Shown here in pieces: positions 33,925 through 42,720 of a DNA stretch of 64,000 nucleotides. The position numbers and the translations under genes are program-made. The DNA is taken from assembly GCF_000966195.1 (NCBI RefSeq), contig NZ_LAHL01000012.1, forward strand, positions 310,001 through 374,000, written 5' to 3'. The notes beneath the pieces were generated by a model. That model searched no databases. It was not told where the DNA came from and saw only the letters and a list, made by a program, of their open reading frames with translations. How positions within the stretch are numbered: position 1 is the first letter of the stretch; every line of letters begins with the position of its first letter. This DNA is from Domibacillus robiginosus. GTDB taxonomy: Bacteria > Bacillota > Bacilli > Bacillales > Domibacillaceae.

Positions 33925-33949
33925 AGACCTGGATTTATCATCCAGATCT
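33925..33949 (-). repeat. Duplicated terminator flanking repeat B (distal copy)
   Basis: The 25-base AGATCTGGATGAT[A]AATCC... sequence matches 34200-34224 at 24 of 25 positions. It forms the AGACCTGGAT/ATCCAGATCT hairpin and is followed on the minus strand by a T tract, so it still works as terminator. Confidence 0.8.
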
Positions 33950-34199
33950 CAGACTGTAGACAAATGATTGATAACCGTCACATGAATGGATAAGCGGTGT
34001 CCGGGCCGTTCCGCTTTCCATGGGGCAGGCGCTGACCCGGACGCCGCCAAGTGGCTTGCTACAAGAATGTATAGGGCTATAAGGTCGTAGTTTTTCTTTT
34101 TAAAAGAAGAGAAAATCTCTATCTGGTCCCTGGCTGATTGATCTTCAACACCACTTATCGGCTCTTTTTTTGAAAAAGAAAGACTTTGTTTACACACTG
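33950..34199 (-). repeat. Structured repeat element, copy B (terminator-inserted)
   Basis: A 250-base element homologous to copy A (5170-5442), read on the minus strand from 34199. It starts CAGTGTGTAAACAAAGTC and ends CATTTGTCTACAGTCTG; the ends pair as imperfect inverted repeats (14 of 20). Shared blocks with copy A include AAAAAAAGAGCCGATA, TACGACCTTAT, ACTTGGCGGCG, AGCGCCTG and CCATGGAA. The main hairpin is kept by different bases (GTCCGGG/CCCGGAC here, GGCGGGAG/CTCCCGCC in A). It is bounded by a 25-base direct repeat made of the end and terminator of the PepSY gene, and it has the same orientation relative to that gene as copy A has to malic enzyme. Confidence 0.75.
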
Positions 34200-34224
34200 A
34201 GACCTGGATTAATCATCCAGATCT
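34200..34224 (-). repeat. Duplicated terminator flanking repeat B (proximal copy)
   Basis: Covers the last four codons and stop of the PepSY gene (GATCTGGATGATTAA) plus the closing half of its terminator stem. Confidence 0.8.
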
Positions 34225-34727
34225 TCTTCCTCAATCACCACTTCACCTGTTGAACCATCTACATGTACTTCTGTTTCCTTTTGTCCATCTTTTATTTCAA
34301 TTTCATAGTGCCCGTCATCAAGCTCTACCTTTTCGATTGTTCCTTTTACCTGTTTCTGCGCCGCTGCCCTTGCTTCTTCCTCCGTTACCGTTACACTGGC
34401 ATTGTGCCCATCATCATAATCATCGTCACGATCGTCATCTGTATCCTCTTGTTTTTTCAATACCTTGCCGGACTCTCCATCAACCTTCACGTCATAGCCC
34501 TGTGTATCAACTTCATATACAGGACCGGTCAGCTTTTTCTCCAGCTCAATTCCCTCGACAACGGACTGTGTTTCTTTTTCCGCAATTGCTTTTGCTTCTT
34601 CCATCGTCACCTTTGCATCAAGCCCGGGTACTTCTGCTTGAATTCGATCATTTTGTACACCCCAGAGAACACCGCCGCCCAGAAGACCTACTGTTAGAAA
34701 GCTGCCTGCAATCGTTGTTTTTTTCAT
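34209..34727 (-). CDS. PepSY-domain exported protein (1)
   Basis: A 172-residue secreted or membrane-anchored protein: N-terminal signal (KKTTIAGSFLTVGLLGGGVLWG), then two PepSY repeats (VTMEEAKAIAEKETQ... YDVKVDGESGKVLKK at about 40-92, and VTEEEARAAAQKQVKG... ETEVHVDGSTGEVVIEEE at about 114-168) separated by an Asp-rich linker. PepSY domains often inhibit or shield proteases and wall enzymes. It is the last of RR-HK-PepSY-PepSY, similar in layout to ykoGH with ykoIJ in B. subtilis. Its 3' end forms part of the duplicated sequence around repeat B. Confidence 0.85.
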   Translation of the reverse strand: MKKTTIAGSFLTVGLLGGGVLWGVQNDRIQAEVPGLDAKVTMEEAKAIAEKETQSVVEGIELEKKLTGPVYEVDTQGYDVKVDGESGKVLKKQEDTDDDRDDDYDDGHNASVTVTEEEARAAAQKQVKGTIEKVELDDGHYEIEIKDGQKETEVHVDGSTGEVVIEEEDLDD

Positions 34728-34820
34728 GTTTATTTCCTCCCTTTTTTTCTTTCATGCTTTTATCTTAACCAGGCAAGATGAGAAAAAAGGGAGGAAAAAA
34801 TGAGAGTTTGATGAGAAGAG

Positions 34821-35327
34821 CTAATCATCCCACGAAATCGATAAAACCTCTCCAGAAATAGCATTGATACGCACTGTTGCCTCTTCGCCGTTCTGGGCAT
34901 TAATATCAACAAGGTAGGACCCTGCTTCTTCCTCATCGCCCTGTTCGATATCATCAACCGTACCAGGTACTTTCGTCAGCGCAATCTTTTCCGCTTCCTC
35001 TGGTGTCAGCTGTCCATTGTTTTCTTCCGTTTCACTTGTCTGTTCTTCAGGCTTTTTTGCGGCTTCCGCTTTCAACCGGGTTACAGCCATTAATTCGCCT
35101 GTCTCACTGTCAACAGTCATACTGTATTCACCCTGCTCGGGCACTGCAATGGTGTAGTGGAATTCCTTGCCGGACTGCGTTGATTCCTTTACTGTTCCGC
35201 CATACTGCTCGGCAAGCTTTTCTCCCGCTTCTGCTATCTTTACAGCCGGCTTTTGAAAGGATTGATATAAAAAAACTGCCGCCGCAATCGCAGCAGCTAC
35301 TGTGACAGCCATGATGATTTTTTTCAT
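34821..35327 (-). CDS. PepSY-domain exported protein (2)
   Basis: A 168-residue protein with an N-terminal hydrophobic segment (IIMAVTVAAAIAAAVFLYQSF) and two PepSY-like repeats (AGEKLAEQYGGTVKES... YSMTVDSETGELMAV, then LTPEEAEKIALTKVPG... TVRINAISGEVLSISWDD). Overlaps the histidine kinase gene by four bases, so it belongs to the same operon and may be a sensed partner or target of the two-component system. Confidence 0.83.
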   Translation of the reverse strand: MKKIIMAVTVAAAIAAAVFLYQSFQKPAVKIAEAGEKLAEQYGGTVKESTQSGKEFHYTIAVPEQGEYSMTVDSETGELMAVTRLKAEAAKKPEEQTSETEENNGQLTPEEAEKIALTKVPGTVDDIEQGDEEEAGSYLVDINAQNGEEATVRINAISGEVLSISWDD

Positions 35328-36709
35328 GCTTCTTCCTCCCGTTTTTCTTTTAATATAGCAGGAGAAGATGAGAATTCACTAAGAGTAAGAATAACGATTG
35401 TTCCTTTTCCTTCTTCACTTTCAATCCGTACGACAGCTCCAAGAGCATCCGCCAGTTCCCGTGCAAGTGCCAGACCAAGGCCGAACCCCCCTGTTTTTCG
35501 TGACCGCGCCCTATCCACCCGGTAAAAACGGTCAAATATTTTCGAAAGGTCGGTGGCTGGTATACCGATTCCTTGATCAGCTACCCGAATCTCTGATTTT
35601 CTTACTTCAATAAGAATTTCCTTCTCTGAGTACTTGCGTGCGTTATCTAAAAAAATAAACAGTAGCTGGCGCAGCTTAGAGCGATCAGTGTAAAGAGTGA
35701 CAGATTCTATAATTTGAACACACACGTACCGTTTATAGGCCTGTCGAAAGGAGTCGGCCGTTTCCTGAACGAGCGCAGCCACATCAATCGCCTCTGCTTT
35801 TATATCCCATTGTTCGCCACTCCGTACAAGGGCGAGCAGCTGCTGGGTCAATTCTTTCATTCGAATGGCTTCTTCATAGATCGCTTCAACTGATTCATCA
35901 AATAGCTCCGGTCGCTCCCTGCCGCGGCGCTTTAACAAATGAGCGTACGATTCTACCACAGTAAGTGGTGTTTTTAATTCATGGGACGCATTTTGGACGA
36001 ACGCTTCCTGCTTCCGATAATTTTCCTCAAGCAAATCCATCATATCGTTAAATGTAAGAGCCATATCCTGTAATTCATCGTGACGGCTGCTGTCCGTTGC
36101 AATCCGTTCATGCGTACCGCTTTTTCGAATCCGCCGCATCGTTTCCGTCATATTCTCTACTGGATTGGAAATAACAGCTCCGAGCACGCGTGCAGAGATG
36201 ACGGCCGGAACAACAGCAATAAGTGAAGCCACGAGAAGTACACCACTTAAAATATTTAAAATTCTCTCGGTTGCCTGTAAATTTTCCCACAGCTCAAGCG
36301 AAGCTACTTCACCTCCGCGCCAAATAACAGGCAGTACTACCCGTGCGTAAGAAGCTCCACTGTTGTCCCTTATCACGGTCCGCTTTTCCCCTTTTTGAAA
36401 CGAAGCTTCGTGCGATCTAAGCTCAGAAGCGTCCGGGGAAACAGCCACACCATCTACCGTTCCATCCGGCAGTATAATGCGGACCATCCCATTGGCCGGC
36501 GCATAAGCCCGCAGTAAGTCACTGCTTGCTACCGACGCCGCCGGATTTGATACACCACCGGCTACCCGGGCCGCGTCCGCCGCCGCCCGTTCTACATCTG
36601 CTTCCTTTAGCATAAAAGCAGCAGCGAAATAAATAGCTGTATTCATTAAAACAACAATCACAACGAGCAATACACTCGTTCCAAGGTGAATTTTATTTTT
36701 TAATTTCAT
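35324..36709 (-). CDS. Sensor histidine kinase with HAMP domain
   Basis: A 461-residue membrane kinase: TM1 (about 10-34), extracytoplasmic loop of about 115 residues, TM2 (about 152-172), HAMP (to about 232), H-box VQNASHELKTPLTVVES with phospho-accepting His243, N-box FLDNARKYS, and G boxes VADQGIGIP and GGFGLGLALARELADALG. Phosphorylates the adjacent regulator. Overlaps its neighbours on both sides. The stimulus is unknown; the two PepSY proteins suggest the envelope. Confidence 0.92.
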   Translation of the reverse strand: MKLKNKIHLGTSVLLVVIVVLMNTAIYFAAAFMLKEADVERAAADAARVAGGVSNPAASVASSDLLRAYAPANGMVRIILPDGTVDGVAVSPDASELRSHEASFQKGEKRTVIRDNSGASYARVVLPVIWRGGEVASLELWENLQATERILNILSGVLLVASLIAVVPAVISARVLGAVISNPVENMTETMRRIRKSGTHERIATDSSRHDELQDMALTFNDMMDLLEENYRKQEAFVQNASHELKTPLTVVESYAHLLKRRGRERPELFDESVEAIYEEAIRMKELTQQLLALVRSGEQWDIKAEAIDVAALVQETADSFRQAYKRYVCVQIIESVTLYTDRSKLRQLLFIFLDNARKYSEKEILIEVRKSEIRVADQGIGIPATDLSKIFDRFYRVDRARSRKTGGFGLGLALARELADALGAVVRIESEEGKGTIVILTLSEFSSSPAILKEKREEEA

Positions 36710-37377
36710 GATTCCTTCAACACGTATCCGACACCTCTCACTGTATGGATAAGAGGCAGTTCAAATGGCTTATCGATTTTGTTGCGCACATAACGAATGT
36801 ACACATCTACTACATTGGTGTCGCCATAATAGTCGTATCCCCAAACGCCATCGAGCAGCTGCTCTCTCGACAGCACGTGCCGTTTATTTTTCAAAAGATA
36901 AATAAGCAGGTCGTATTCTCGCGGTGTAAGTTCAATCGCCTGTCCCCCCCTTGTGACTTCACGGGATTCTTCCTTTACAACAAGATCAGCCGCGGACAGG
37001 GAGCTGCTTTGAACCGTTTTGCGGAGCGCTGCCCGGATTCTGGCTAAAAGCTCATCCATATCAAATGGCTTTGTTACATAATCACTGGCTCCAAGGTCAA
37101 GCCCGGTGACTTTGTCTGCCACCTCATCTTTAGCTGTCAGCATGATAACCGGCACGTCGCTTCCCTGCCGAATCCGCCGCAAAACACCCATTCCATCTAA
37201 CCCGGGGAGCATTACATCCAGAAGAACAAGATCAAATGGCTCGGCTCGAAACGCTCCAAGAGCATCCAATCCATCCAGCACTTTTTTTGTTTCATAGCCT
37301 TCATGCTCAAGCTCTAACTCAAGGACGCGAGCAATTCTTTCTTCGTCTTCTACAATTAAAATGCGTGGTTTATTCAT
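36706..37377 (-). CDS. OmpR/PhoB-family response regulator
   Basis: A 223-residue regulator: receiver domain with acidic pocket EDEE (10-13), phospho-acceptor Asp54 in VLLDVMLPG, Thr and Lys in MLTAKD and VTKPFD, followed by a winged-helix DNA-binding domain (LTPREYDLLIYLLKN, YIRYVRNKID, HTVRGVGYVLK). First gene of the four-gene operon, ATGA overlap with the kinase. Confidence 0.93.
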   Translation of the reverse strand: MNKPRILIVEDEERIARVLELELEHEGYETKKVLDGLDALGAFRAEPFDLVLLDVMLPGLDGMGVLRRIRQGSDVPVIMLTAKDEVADKVTGLDLGASDYVTKPFDMDELLARIRAALRKTVQSSSLSAADLVVKEESREVTRGGQAIELTPREYDLLIYLLKNKRHVLSREQLLDGVWGYDYYGDTNVVDVYIRYVRNKIDKPFELPLIHTVRGVGYVLKES

Positions 37378-37429
37378 CCTTTCGCTCCTTTCACTTCTTT
37401 TATTATCGCGGCCTTACCGTTTTTTGTCC

Positions 37430-37459
37430 AAAAAAAGACGATCCTCCCGGGACCGTCTA
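37430..37459 (-). terminator. Terminator of the tetR gene
   Basis: Minus strand AGACGGTCC-CGGGA-GGATCGTCT followed by TTTTTTT. Confidence 0.75.
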
Positions 37460-37463
37460 GCGC

Positions 37464-38297
37464 TTATGCAAAAAACTCTTTTATGCGCAGGATCAGCGCA
37501 TCATTTTTTGAAAGAGAAGCTGCAATCGTTTCCATAACAAGACGACGCGGCTTCTTTTCTCTCACTTCATCCTGTAAAAACGCCAGCAGCTCCTTTGATC
37601 GTTCGTCCGCTTCCTTCTGCATGGCGCCAATTTCCTGCAGTACACGGCTTTTCTTCCGTTCACGCAAGAGCTTTTCTTCCGGCTGCCATTTTTCCAGTGC
37701 ATGCGGGTCGAGCAGTGCATCCTTTGTTTCAATGATCTCTTTTACCGCTGCATCCACACGCCGTATAGCATAGGCAATGATGGCATCAACTTCTACATCT
37801 TCCTCAAGCGCCATAACAAAGTGAATCATGTGTTGAATTATCCCATGCATCATCACAGCCAGGTCGATAGAGTACAAATGAACACGCATGCCATACACTT
37901 CCACAAGCCTTCTTTGCATCCAGCGAAGCTCGTTTATATGGTGCTGCTTAATAAACTTTTTTAATTCTTCATCCTCAGAAACAAATACACCTTGAAACAG
38001 CGCAAACAAGTTGTTTTCTTTGTTAACCTCCATCTTCACTTTCACTTGCTGGGCAAATACTTTTTTATCATGAACCGGCCGGCCGGCAATGACATCAGCC
38101 CGGCGCTGGTCTGTTTCCAAATTAATTTTTTCAAAGATCCCAATAAGCAGCTCGTTTTTAGATGGAAAATAATTATAAAATGTTCCTTTCGAAATTCCGC
38201 TTTGATCAAGGATATCTTGAATAGAAGTAGCTGCATATCCTTTTTTAACAAAAAGGGCATGTGCCGTTTTCATTACATTTTTCTTTCGTTCGTTCAA
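37464..38297 (-). CDS. TetR-family transcriptional regulator
   Basis: A 277-residue regulator, longer than most TetR proteins. The N-terminal helix-turn-helix is clear (ALFVKKGYAATSIQDILDQSGISKGTFYNYFPSKNELL at about 14-52); the C-terminal helical part, including an Arg/Lys/Glu-rich final third, is the ligand domain. Start TTG at 38297 follows AAAGGAAGTG; the longer open frame has no support. It is divergent from an MFS drug-exporter gene and two similar 16-base sequences lie in the shared intergenic region, so it probably represses the pump and itself. Confidence 0.85.
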   Translation of the reverse strand: MNERKKNVMKTAHALFVKKGYAATSIQDILDQSGISKGTFYNYFPSKNELLIGIFEKINLETDQRRADVIAGRPVHDKKVFAQQVKVKMEVNKENNLFALFQGVFVSEDEELKKFIKQHHINELRWMQRRLVEVYGMRVHLYSIDLAVMMHGIIQHMIHFVMALEEDVEVDAIIAYAIRRVDAAVKEIIETKDALLDPHALEKWQPEEKLLRERKKSRVLQEIGAMQKEADERSKELLAFLQDEVREKKPRRLVMETIAASLSKNDALILRIKEFFA

Positions 38298-38315
38298 TGA
38301 GTGCACTTCCTTTTT

Positions 38316-38331
38316 TTGAACTGTCGGTCTA
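38316..38331. promoter_or_regulatory. Candidate TetR operator 1
   Basis: TTGAACTGTCGGTCTA; matches the sequence at 38403-38418 in 13 of 16 bases. Both lie between the divergent regulator and pump genes. Confidence 0.4.
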
Positions 38332-38402
38332 TTCAGAGAGTAACGCAATAAGGGCATTATTTCAAGGATTCACATAAAAATTCAATTTCTTTGTTGATTT
38401 TT

Positions 38403-38418
38403 TTGAACAATCGGTATA
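38403..38418. promoter_or_regulatory. Candidate TetR operator 2
   Basis: TTGAACAATCGGTATA; second copy of the same motif, overlapping the likely promoter region of the pump gene. Confidence 0.4.
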
Positions 38419-38484
38419 AGATAATTACCTGTTGAAACGCAAGTATAAAAATTGAACAATAAGTATGTAAGAGGAGGATATAAA

Positions 38485-39951
38485 TTGAATACACAAGGAG
38501 TAATGGGAAAACCACCTTATGCAATGATTGCCATTTTGTTTGTCGGCGCATTTGTTTCCCTGTTAAATGAAACGCTTTTAAATGTAGCGCTTCCGTCTAT
38601 TATGAAAGAATTTGAGGTGTCAGCTTCAGCTGTCCAGTGGCTGTCAACCGGCTACATGCTTGTAAATGGTATTTTAATTCCAGCAAGTGCCTTTTTTATT
38701 CAAAAATTCACAAACCGAAGTTTATTTATTGCCGCAATGATTCTATTTACGGCAGGCTCCGTTCTCGCTGCACTTTCACCTTCATTCAGCGTCCTGCTGG
38801 CTGCGCGAATGATTCAAGCTTCCGGTTCTGCGATTATGATGCCGCTTTTAATGAATGTTATGCTCGCAAGCTTTCCTGTTGAACGCCGCGGCGCTGCGAT
38901 GGGGATTTTCGGGCTTGTCATGATCACAGCACCGGCTATTGGTCCAACGCTTTCCGGCTGGCTTATTGAGCATTACACATGGCGTACACTGTTTGAGGTT
39001 GTGATTCCGATTGCCGCTATCACCCTTGTTTTTGCCGTCTTTAAGCTTAAAAATATTACACAGCAGCGCGCCATTTCGCTGGACATTTTGTCGCTCGTAT
39101 TATCGAGCATCGGTTTTGGGGGCATTCTGTACGGGTTCAGTTCTGCCGGTGAAAAAGGCTGGGATTCGGTTTATGTGTATGGCGCTATTACAGCCGGCGT
39201 AATCGGTCTGGTATTATTTGTTTTACGCCAGATGAAGCTTGATGAACCATTGCTTGAGTTCCGGATTTATAAATATCCAATGTTTGCCCTGTCTTCAGCC
39301 ATTTCGATTGTAATTGCCATGGCCATGTTTTCTGCCATGCTGCTTATGCCGATTTATGTGCAGACAATCCGCGGCATTTCACCGCTTGATTCCGGATTAT
39401 TAATGCTTCCGGGCGCGATCGTTATGGGCATCATGTCTCCTATTACGGGAATGCTGTTTGATAAGTTTGGTGCACGTGTTTTAGCCGTTATCGGTTTATC
39501 GATTACTATTTTAACGACCTTTATGTTTAGCAACTTAACCATGGATACTTCATACGGCTATATTATGTTTGTTTATACGCTGCGCATGTTTGGAATGTCG
39601 ATGGTTATGATGCCGGTCATGACAAACGGACTAAACCAGCTTCCGCCAGCTATGAATCCTCATGGTACTGCAATGAATAACACACTTCAGCAAGTATCCG
39701 GGGCTGTCGGATCTGCCCTTCTTGTCACGCTCATGCAAAACCGGACTGAATCCCAGGCTGAGCAGCTTGCCCAGTCTGCTGCGGGCGATCCGACTGCAAT
39801 GGCCAATGTGATGAATGAAGCCATGCTTCATGGCATTAATTTTTCTTTTACCGTATCTGTGTTTATTGCCGCAGTCGCGCTCATTCTCGCTTTCTTTATG
39901 AAACGGGTGACGCCTGCCGGGCAAGCAGCCAAGCAGAAATCTGCGGGTTGA
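38485..39951 (+). CDS. DHA2-family (EmrB/QacA type) MFS multidrug exporter
   Basis: A 488-residue 14-helix transporter. Seen: an early LNETLLNVALPSIMKEF (the DHA2 version of motif D1), QWLSTGYMLVNGI, RSLFIAAMILFTAGSVLAALSP, RMIQASGSAIMMPLLM and motif C-like ITAPAIGPTLSGWLI. These mark proton-driven drug export of the EmrB/LmrB/QacA branch. TTG start at 38485, seven bases after AGAGGAGG. Divergent TetR gene suggests ligand-induced expression. No EmrA-like partner nearby. Confidence 0.92.
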   Translation: MNTQGVMGKPPYAMIAILFVGAFVSLLNETLLNVALPSIMKEFEVSASAVQWLSTGYMLVNGILIPASAFFIQKFTNRSLFIAAMILFTAGSVLAALSPSFSVLLAARMIQASGSAIMMPLLMNVMLASFPVERRGAAMGIFGLVMITAPAIGPTLSGWLIEHYTWRTLFEVVIPIAAITLVFAVFKLKNITQQRAISLDILSLVLSSIGFGGILYGFSSAGEKGWDSVYVYGAITAGVIGLVLFVLRQMKLDEPLLEFRIYKYPMFALSSAISIVIAMAMFSAMLLMPIYVQTIRGISPLDSGLLMLPGAIVMGIMSPITGMLFDKFGARVLAVIGLSITILTTFMFSNLTMDTSYGYIMFVYTLRMFGMSMVMMPVMTNGLNQLPPAMNPHGTAMNNTLQQVSGAVGSALLVTLMQNRTESQAEQLAQSAAGDPTAMANVMNEAMLHGINFSFTVSVFIAAVALILAFFMKRVTPAGQAAKQKSAG

Positions 39952-39960
39952 TCTGTCATC

Positions 39961-40000
39961 AAAAAGCGCCTTTTCCGCATGAGGAAAAGGCGCTTTTCTT
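39961..40000. terminator. Bidirectional terminator
   Basis: AAAAAGCGCCTTTTCC / GGAAAAGGCGCTTTT between convergent MFS and dinB genes. Confidence 0.9.
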
Positions 40001-40456
40001 TTATACAATTTTCGCAAGGCTATTAATAACGCCTGTATGCATACCTTCATGAAATGTAACAAACTGTAAAACAGCTTCCACGGTTGTCATTTCAAGAGGG
40101 CCAATTGTCACTGGCTTCACTGCTTTTTCAGTAAGCTTGGCTGAAAAATGATGTTCTATACGATTCATCTGCTCCTGTAAAGCGTTCGTAATATCCTCTG
40201 CTGATGGCAGTTCTTTTGGCCAATCCGCTGGCCGCGTTCCTGTCGCAAATAAAGCCTGCCATTCTGGCTGTGAAACCTCATATGATTCATCTGCCAAATG
40301 CAGCAGCCCTTCTGCTGTTACAAAAATATGACCCGCATTCCAGCGGATATTGTTTGAGAACGCCGCGGGCACTTCATCCCATTTGTTTTCAGGCGCTTTT
40401 GCAATAGTACCCAGAGCCGCATTCCGAGCAAAAATAAATTGCTTGATAGATTCCAT
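40001..40456 (-). CDS. DinB-family metal-binding protein
   Basis: A 151-residue four-helix bundle protein of the DinB/YfiT superfamily. The presumed metal ligands appear as His43 in NAGHIFVTAE and the late pair in FVTFHEGMHTG (about 134-141). Length and the start MESIKQFIFARNAALG fit. Members are linked to thiol transfer (bacillithiol-dependent) or have unknown roles; nothing in the context narrows this. Single gene, terminator shared with the MFS gene. Confidence 0.8.
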   Translation of the reverse strand: MESIKQFIFARNAALGTIAKAPENKWDEVPAAFSNNIRWNAGHIFVTAEGLLHLADESYEVSQPEWQALFATGTRPADWPKELPSAEDITNALQEQMNRIEHHFSAKLTEKAVKPVTIGPLEMTTVEAVLQFVTFHEGMHTGVINSLAKIV

Positions 40457-40493
40457 TTAACTTCCTCCTCTATGTATGATCGTTTTTATCTTA

Positions 40494-41870
40494 TCATAAC
40501 TCATACTCCCGGCACTTATCATAAAGCTTCGTTTTGCCGATTCCAAGAAGCCGGGCTGCTTCTGTTTTATTAGCTGCCTGGCGAAGGGCATGCTGGATCG
40601 CTTCTTTTTCCGCTTTTTGAAGAGTGTACTTTAGCGGCACAACAGCCATAGGCACTTTTTCTGTATGACCTTCCATTTCCTGAGGCAATTCTTCCTGCAA
40701 GTAAAGGGGTAAGTGATGAATCCTAATAATCGATCCATCTATTACATTTACTGCTCTTTCCAAGACGTTTTCGAGCTCCCGCACATTCCCTGGCCAGTTA
40801 TGGAGTAAAAGACGGTTTTCTACTTCTTTGGACAGAGTGATAAAAGAACGATCAAAGTTGCTTGCAAGCTTGCGAAGTAAAACAGTCGCTATAGCCGGGA
40901 TATCTTTTTTTCGCTCCTTTAAAGAAGGGATATCAATTTTCATTACATTCAGCCGGTAGTATAAGTCTTCTCGAAACTTGCGCTGCCTGACCATTTCCTC
41001 CAGATTACGGTGTGTCGCAGCAATAACCCGGACGTCAACAGGGATTGCACCTTGTCCGCCGACCCGCTCGATTTCTTTTTCTTGAAGAACACGAAGCAGC
41101 TTGCTTTGCATCGCTAATGGCATGTCGCCGATTTCATCCAGAAATATAGTCCCGCGGTGCGCAAGCTCAAATTTCCCTTTTTTTCCTCCTTTTTTCGCGC
41201 CGGTAAAAGCACCATCTTCGTACCCGAAAAGCTCCGACTCAAGCAGCTGCTCTGGAATCGAAGCTGAATTCACACGAACAAAAGGATACACACTTCGCGT
41301 GCTTGCCCCATGAATGGCATGGGCAAACAGTTCCTTGCCCGTTCCGGATTTCCCAGTTAAAAGCACAGCCGACTGGCTGGTAGACACGCGCGCAGCCAGC
41401 TGCTTCGCTTCTATAAAGGACGCAGTTGTTCCAATTAAGTCATCAAAGCTGTATTTGCTTTTTAATTCGCTCGCAAATCGCTTTTTATAATAATCAAGCT
41501 CTTCAATCAGAGGCTGTACTTTATTAGAATAAGCCATCCAATCTTTTGCATTACGAAACATTACAGCTCCAACTGCTCCAACAAGTTCGCCGTCTATGTA
41601 AAAAGGATACCGGTTTGCGATCATCTCGCTTCCTTTAATCGTATGAATCGATGCAATTTCCGCCCGGCCTGTTTGAAGAATAATATGCATGCGAGTATTT
41701 TCAATAACATCCCGCACATCTTTTCCGATTGCTTCCTGCTGAGTGATACCAAGATATTCGCAGTAGGCGGGATTGATAAACATAACGGCTGCATGCCGGT
41801 CAACCGCAACCACCCATTCCGCTGCCAGATTAATGATTTCTTCCAGCCATTCATAAGGGAGCTTTTTCAT
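40494..41870 (-). CDS. Sigma-54-dependent enhancer-binding regulator
   Basis: A 458-residue activator: PAS-like domain (about 12-105, AVDRHAAVMFINPAYCEYLGI), AAA+ domain with Walker A GKSGTGKE (173-180), the sigma-54 contact loop GAFTGA (220-225), Walker B TIFLDEIGD (241-249) and RVGGQGAIPVDVRVIAATHRNLEE, WPGNVRELENVLERA, and a FIS-type helix-turn-helix at the end (EAARLLGIGKTKLYDKCREY). It sits downstream of a 3-hydroxybutyrate dehydrogenase and a GntP permease whose upstream region has a -24/-12 promoter, so it is the obvious activator of that module. The PAS domain may bind the inducer. Confidence 0.92.
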   Translation of the reverse strand: MKKLPYEWLEEIINLAAEWVVAVDRHAAVMFINPAYCEYLGITQQEAIGKDVRDVIENTRMHIILQTGRAEIASIHTIKGSEMIANRYPFYIDGELVGAVGAVMFRNAKDWMAYSNKVQPLIEELDYYKKRFASELKSKYSFDDLIGTTASFIEAKQLAARVSTSQSAVLLTGKSGTGKELFAHAIHGASTRSVYPFVRVNSASIPEQLLESELFGYEDGAFTGAKKGGKKGKFELAHRGTIFLDEIGDMPLAMQSKLLRVLQEKEIERVGGQGAIPVDVRVIAATHRNLEEMVRQRKFREDLYYRLNVMKIDIPSLKERKKDIPAIATVLLRKLASNFDRSFITLSKEVENRLLLHNWPGNVRELENVLERAVNVIDGSIIRIHHLPLYLQEELPQEMEGHTEKVPMAVVPLKYTLQKAEKEAIQHALRQAANKTEAARLLGIGKTKLYDKCREYEL

Positions 41871-41900
41871 ATTGTGCCCTCCTTTTTTCTTTTATTTTAT

Positions 41901-41928
41901 CAAAAAAAGCCGCCTCAAAGGCAGCTTT
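41901..41928 (-). terminator. Terminator between hbd and the sigma-54 regulator
   Basis: Minus strand AAGCTGCC-TTTGA-GGCGGCTT then T tract; suggests the regulator is only partly co-transcribed. Confidence 0.65.
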
Positions 41929-41931
41929 CAC

Positions 41932-42708
41932 TTATTGAGCAGTATAACCGCCGTCTAAAACAACCGCCTGGCCCGTTACTCCTTTTGCCCGCTCACTGCA
42001 GAGAAAAACAGCGTAATCGGCAATTTCTTGGACCTCCAGCAGTCGCTTTTGCGGCACGAGCGGATAAATCACTTCCTCTAACACACGCTCGAGTGGAACG
42101 TTACGCGTTTTCGCTAAATCTTCAAATTGACCGCGTACAAGCGGTGTATCCACATAACCAGGGCATAGCGCATTTACCGTAATTCCGTGCGGGGCTGCTT
42201 CTAAAGCGGCTACTTTCGTTAATCCAATCACTCCGTGTTTCGCACTATTATATCCGGCTTTGCCGGCAAAGCCGACCAGTCCGTTGATAGAGGACATATT
42301 AATAATACGTCCGTTTCCTTGTTTTTTCATAAGCGGCAGTGCGTATTTTATAGCTGTAAAAGGTGCTGTCAGCATAATGCTTAAAAGCTGGTTAAACTTC
42401 TCTATCGAAAAATCTTCAATGGGTGCCACATGCTGCATTCCAGCATTGTTGATTAAAATGTCCAGCGCACCGTACCGGTCTGATGCGAAATGGATGCTGT
42501 TTTTTAACTGTTCTTCATTTGTGACATCACACAAAATGGCAGATGCCTGCAGCCCTTGTTTCTGGAGCGCTTCAGTAGCCTGCACAGCTGCTGTTTCATT
42601 AATGTCCGCGACAACCACATTCGCTCCTTCCTTTGCAAATACGCCTGCCAGCTCAAGACCAATTCCGCTTCCCGCTCCCGTGATCAATGCCGTTTTTCCT
42701 TTTACCAT
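41932..42708 (-). CDS. 3-hydroxybutyrate dehydrogenase (SDR family)
   Basis: A 258-residue classical short-chain dehydrogenase: cofactor loop TGAGSGIG (10-17), NNAG (87-90), catalytic Ser around 140 (MSSINGLVGFAGK), Tyr153 and Lys157 (YNSAKHG), then LCPGYVDTPLVRGQ. The phrases SINGLVGFAGKAGYNSAKHGVIGLTKV and LCPGYVDTPLV are the D-3-hydroxybutyrate dehydrogenase pattern. It oxidises 3-hydroxybutyrate to acetoacetate, linking polyhydroxybutyrate or external hydroxybutyrate to central metabolism. Twelve bases after gntP. Confidence 0.9.
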   Translation of the reverse strand: MVKGKTALITGAGSGIGLELAGVFAKEGANVVVADINETAAVQATEALQKQGLQASAILCDVTNEEQLKNSIHFASDRYGALDILINNAGMQHVAPIEDFSIEKFNQLLSIMLTAPFTAIKYALPLMKKQGNGRIINMSSINGLVGFAGKAGYNSAKHGVIGLTKVAALEAAPHGITVNALCPGYVDTPLVRGQFEDLAKTRNVPLERVLEEVIYPLVPQKRLLEVQEIADYAVFLCSERAKGVTGQAVVLDGGYTAQ

Positions 42709-42720
42709 GATGATTCCTCC

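Noticed and set aside
34250-34768. Long plus-strand frames rich in Leu, His and Pro over the PepSY gene
   Set aside because: They mirror the acidic, codon-biased PepSY gene on the other strand and have no ribosome-binding site.
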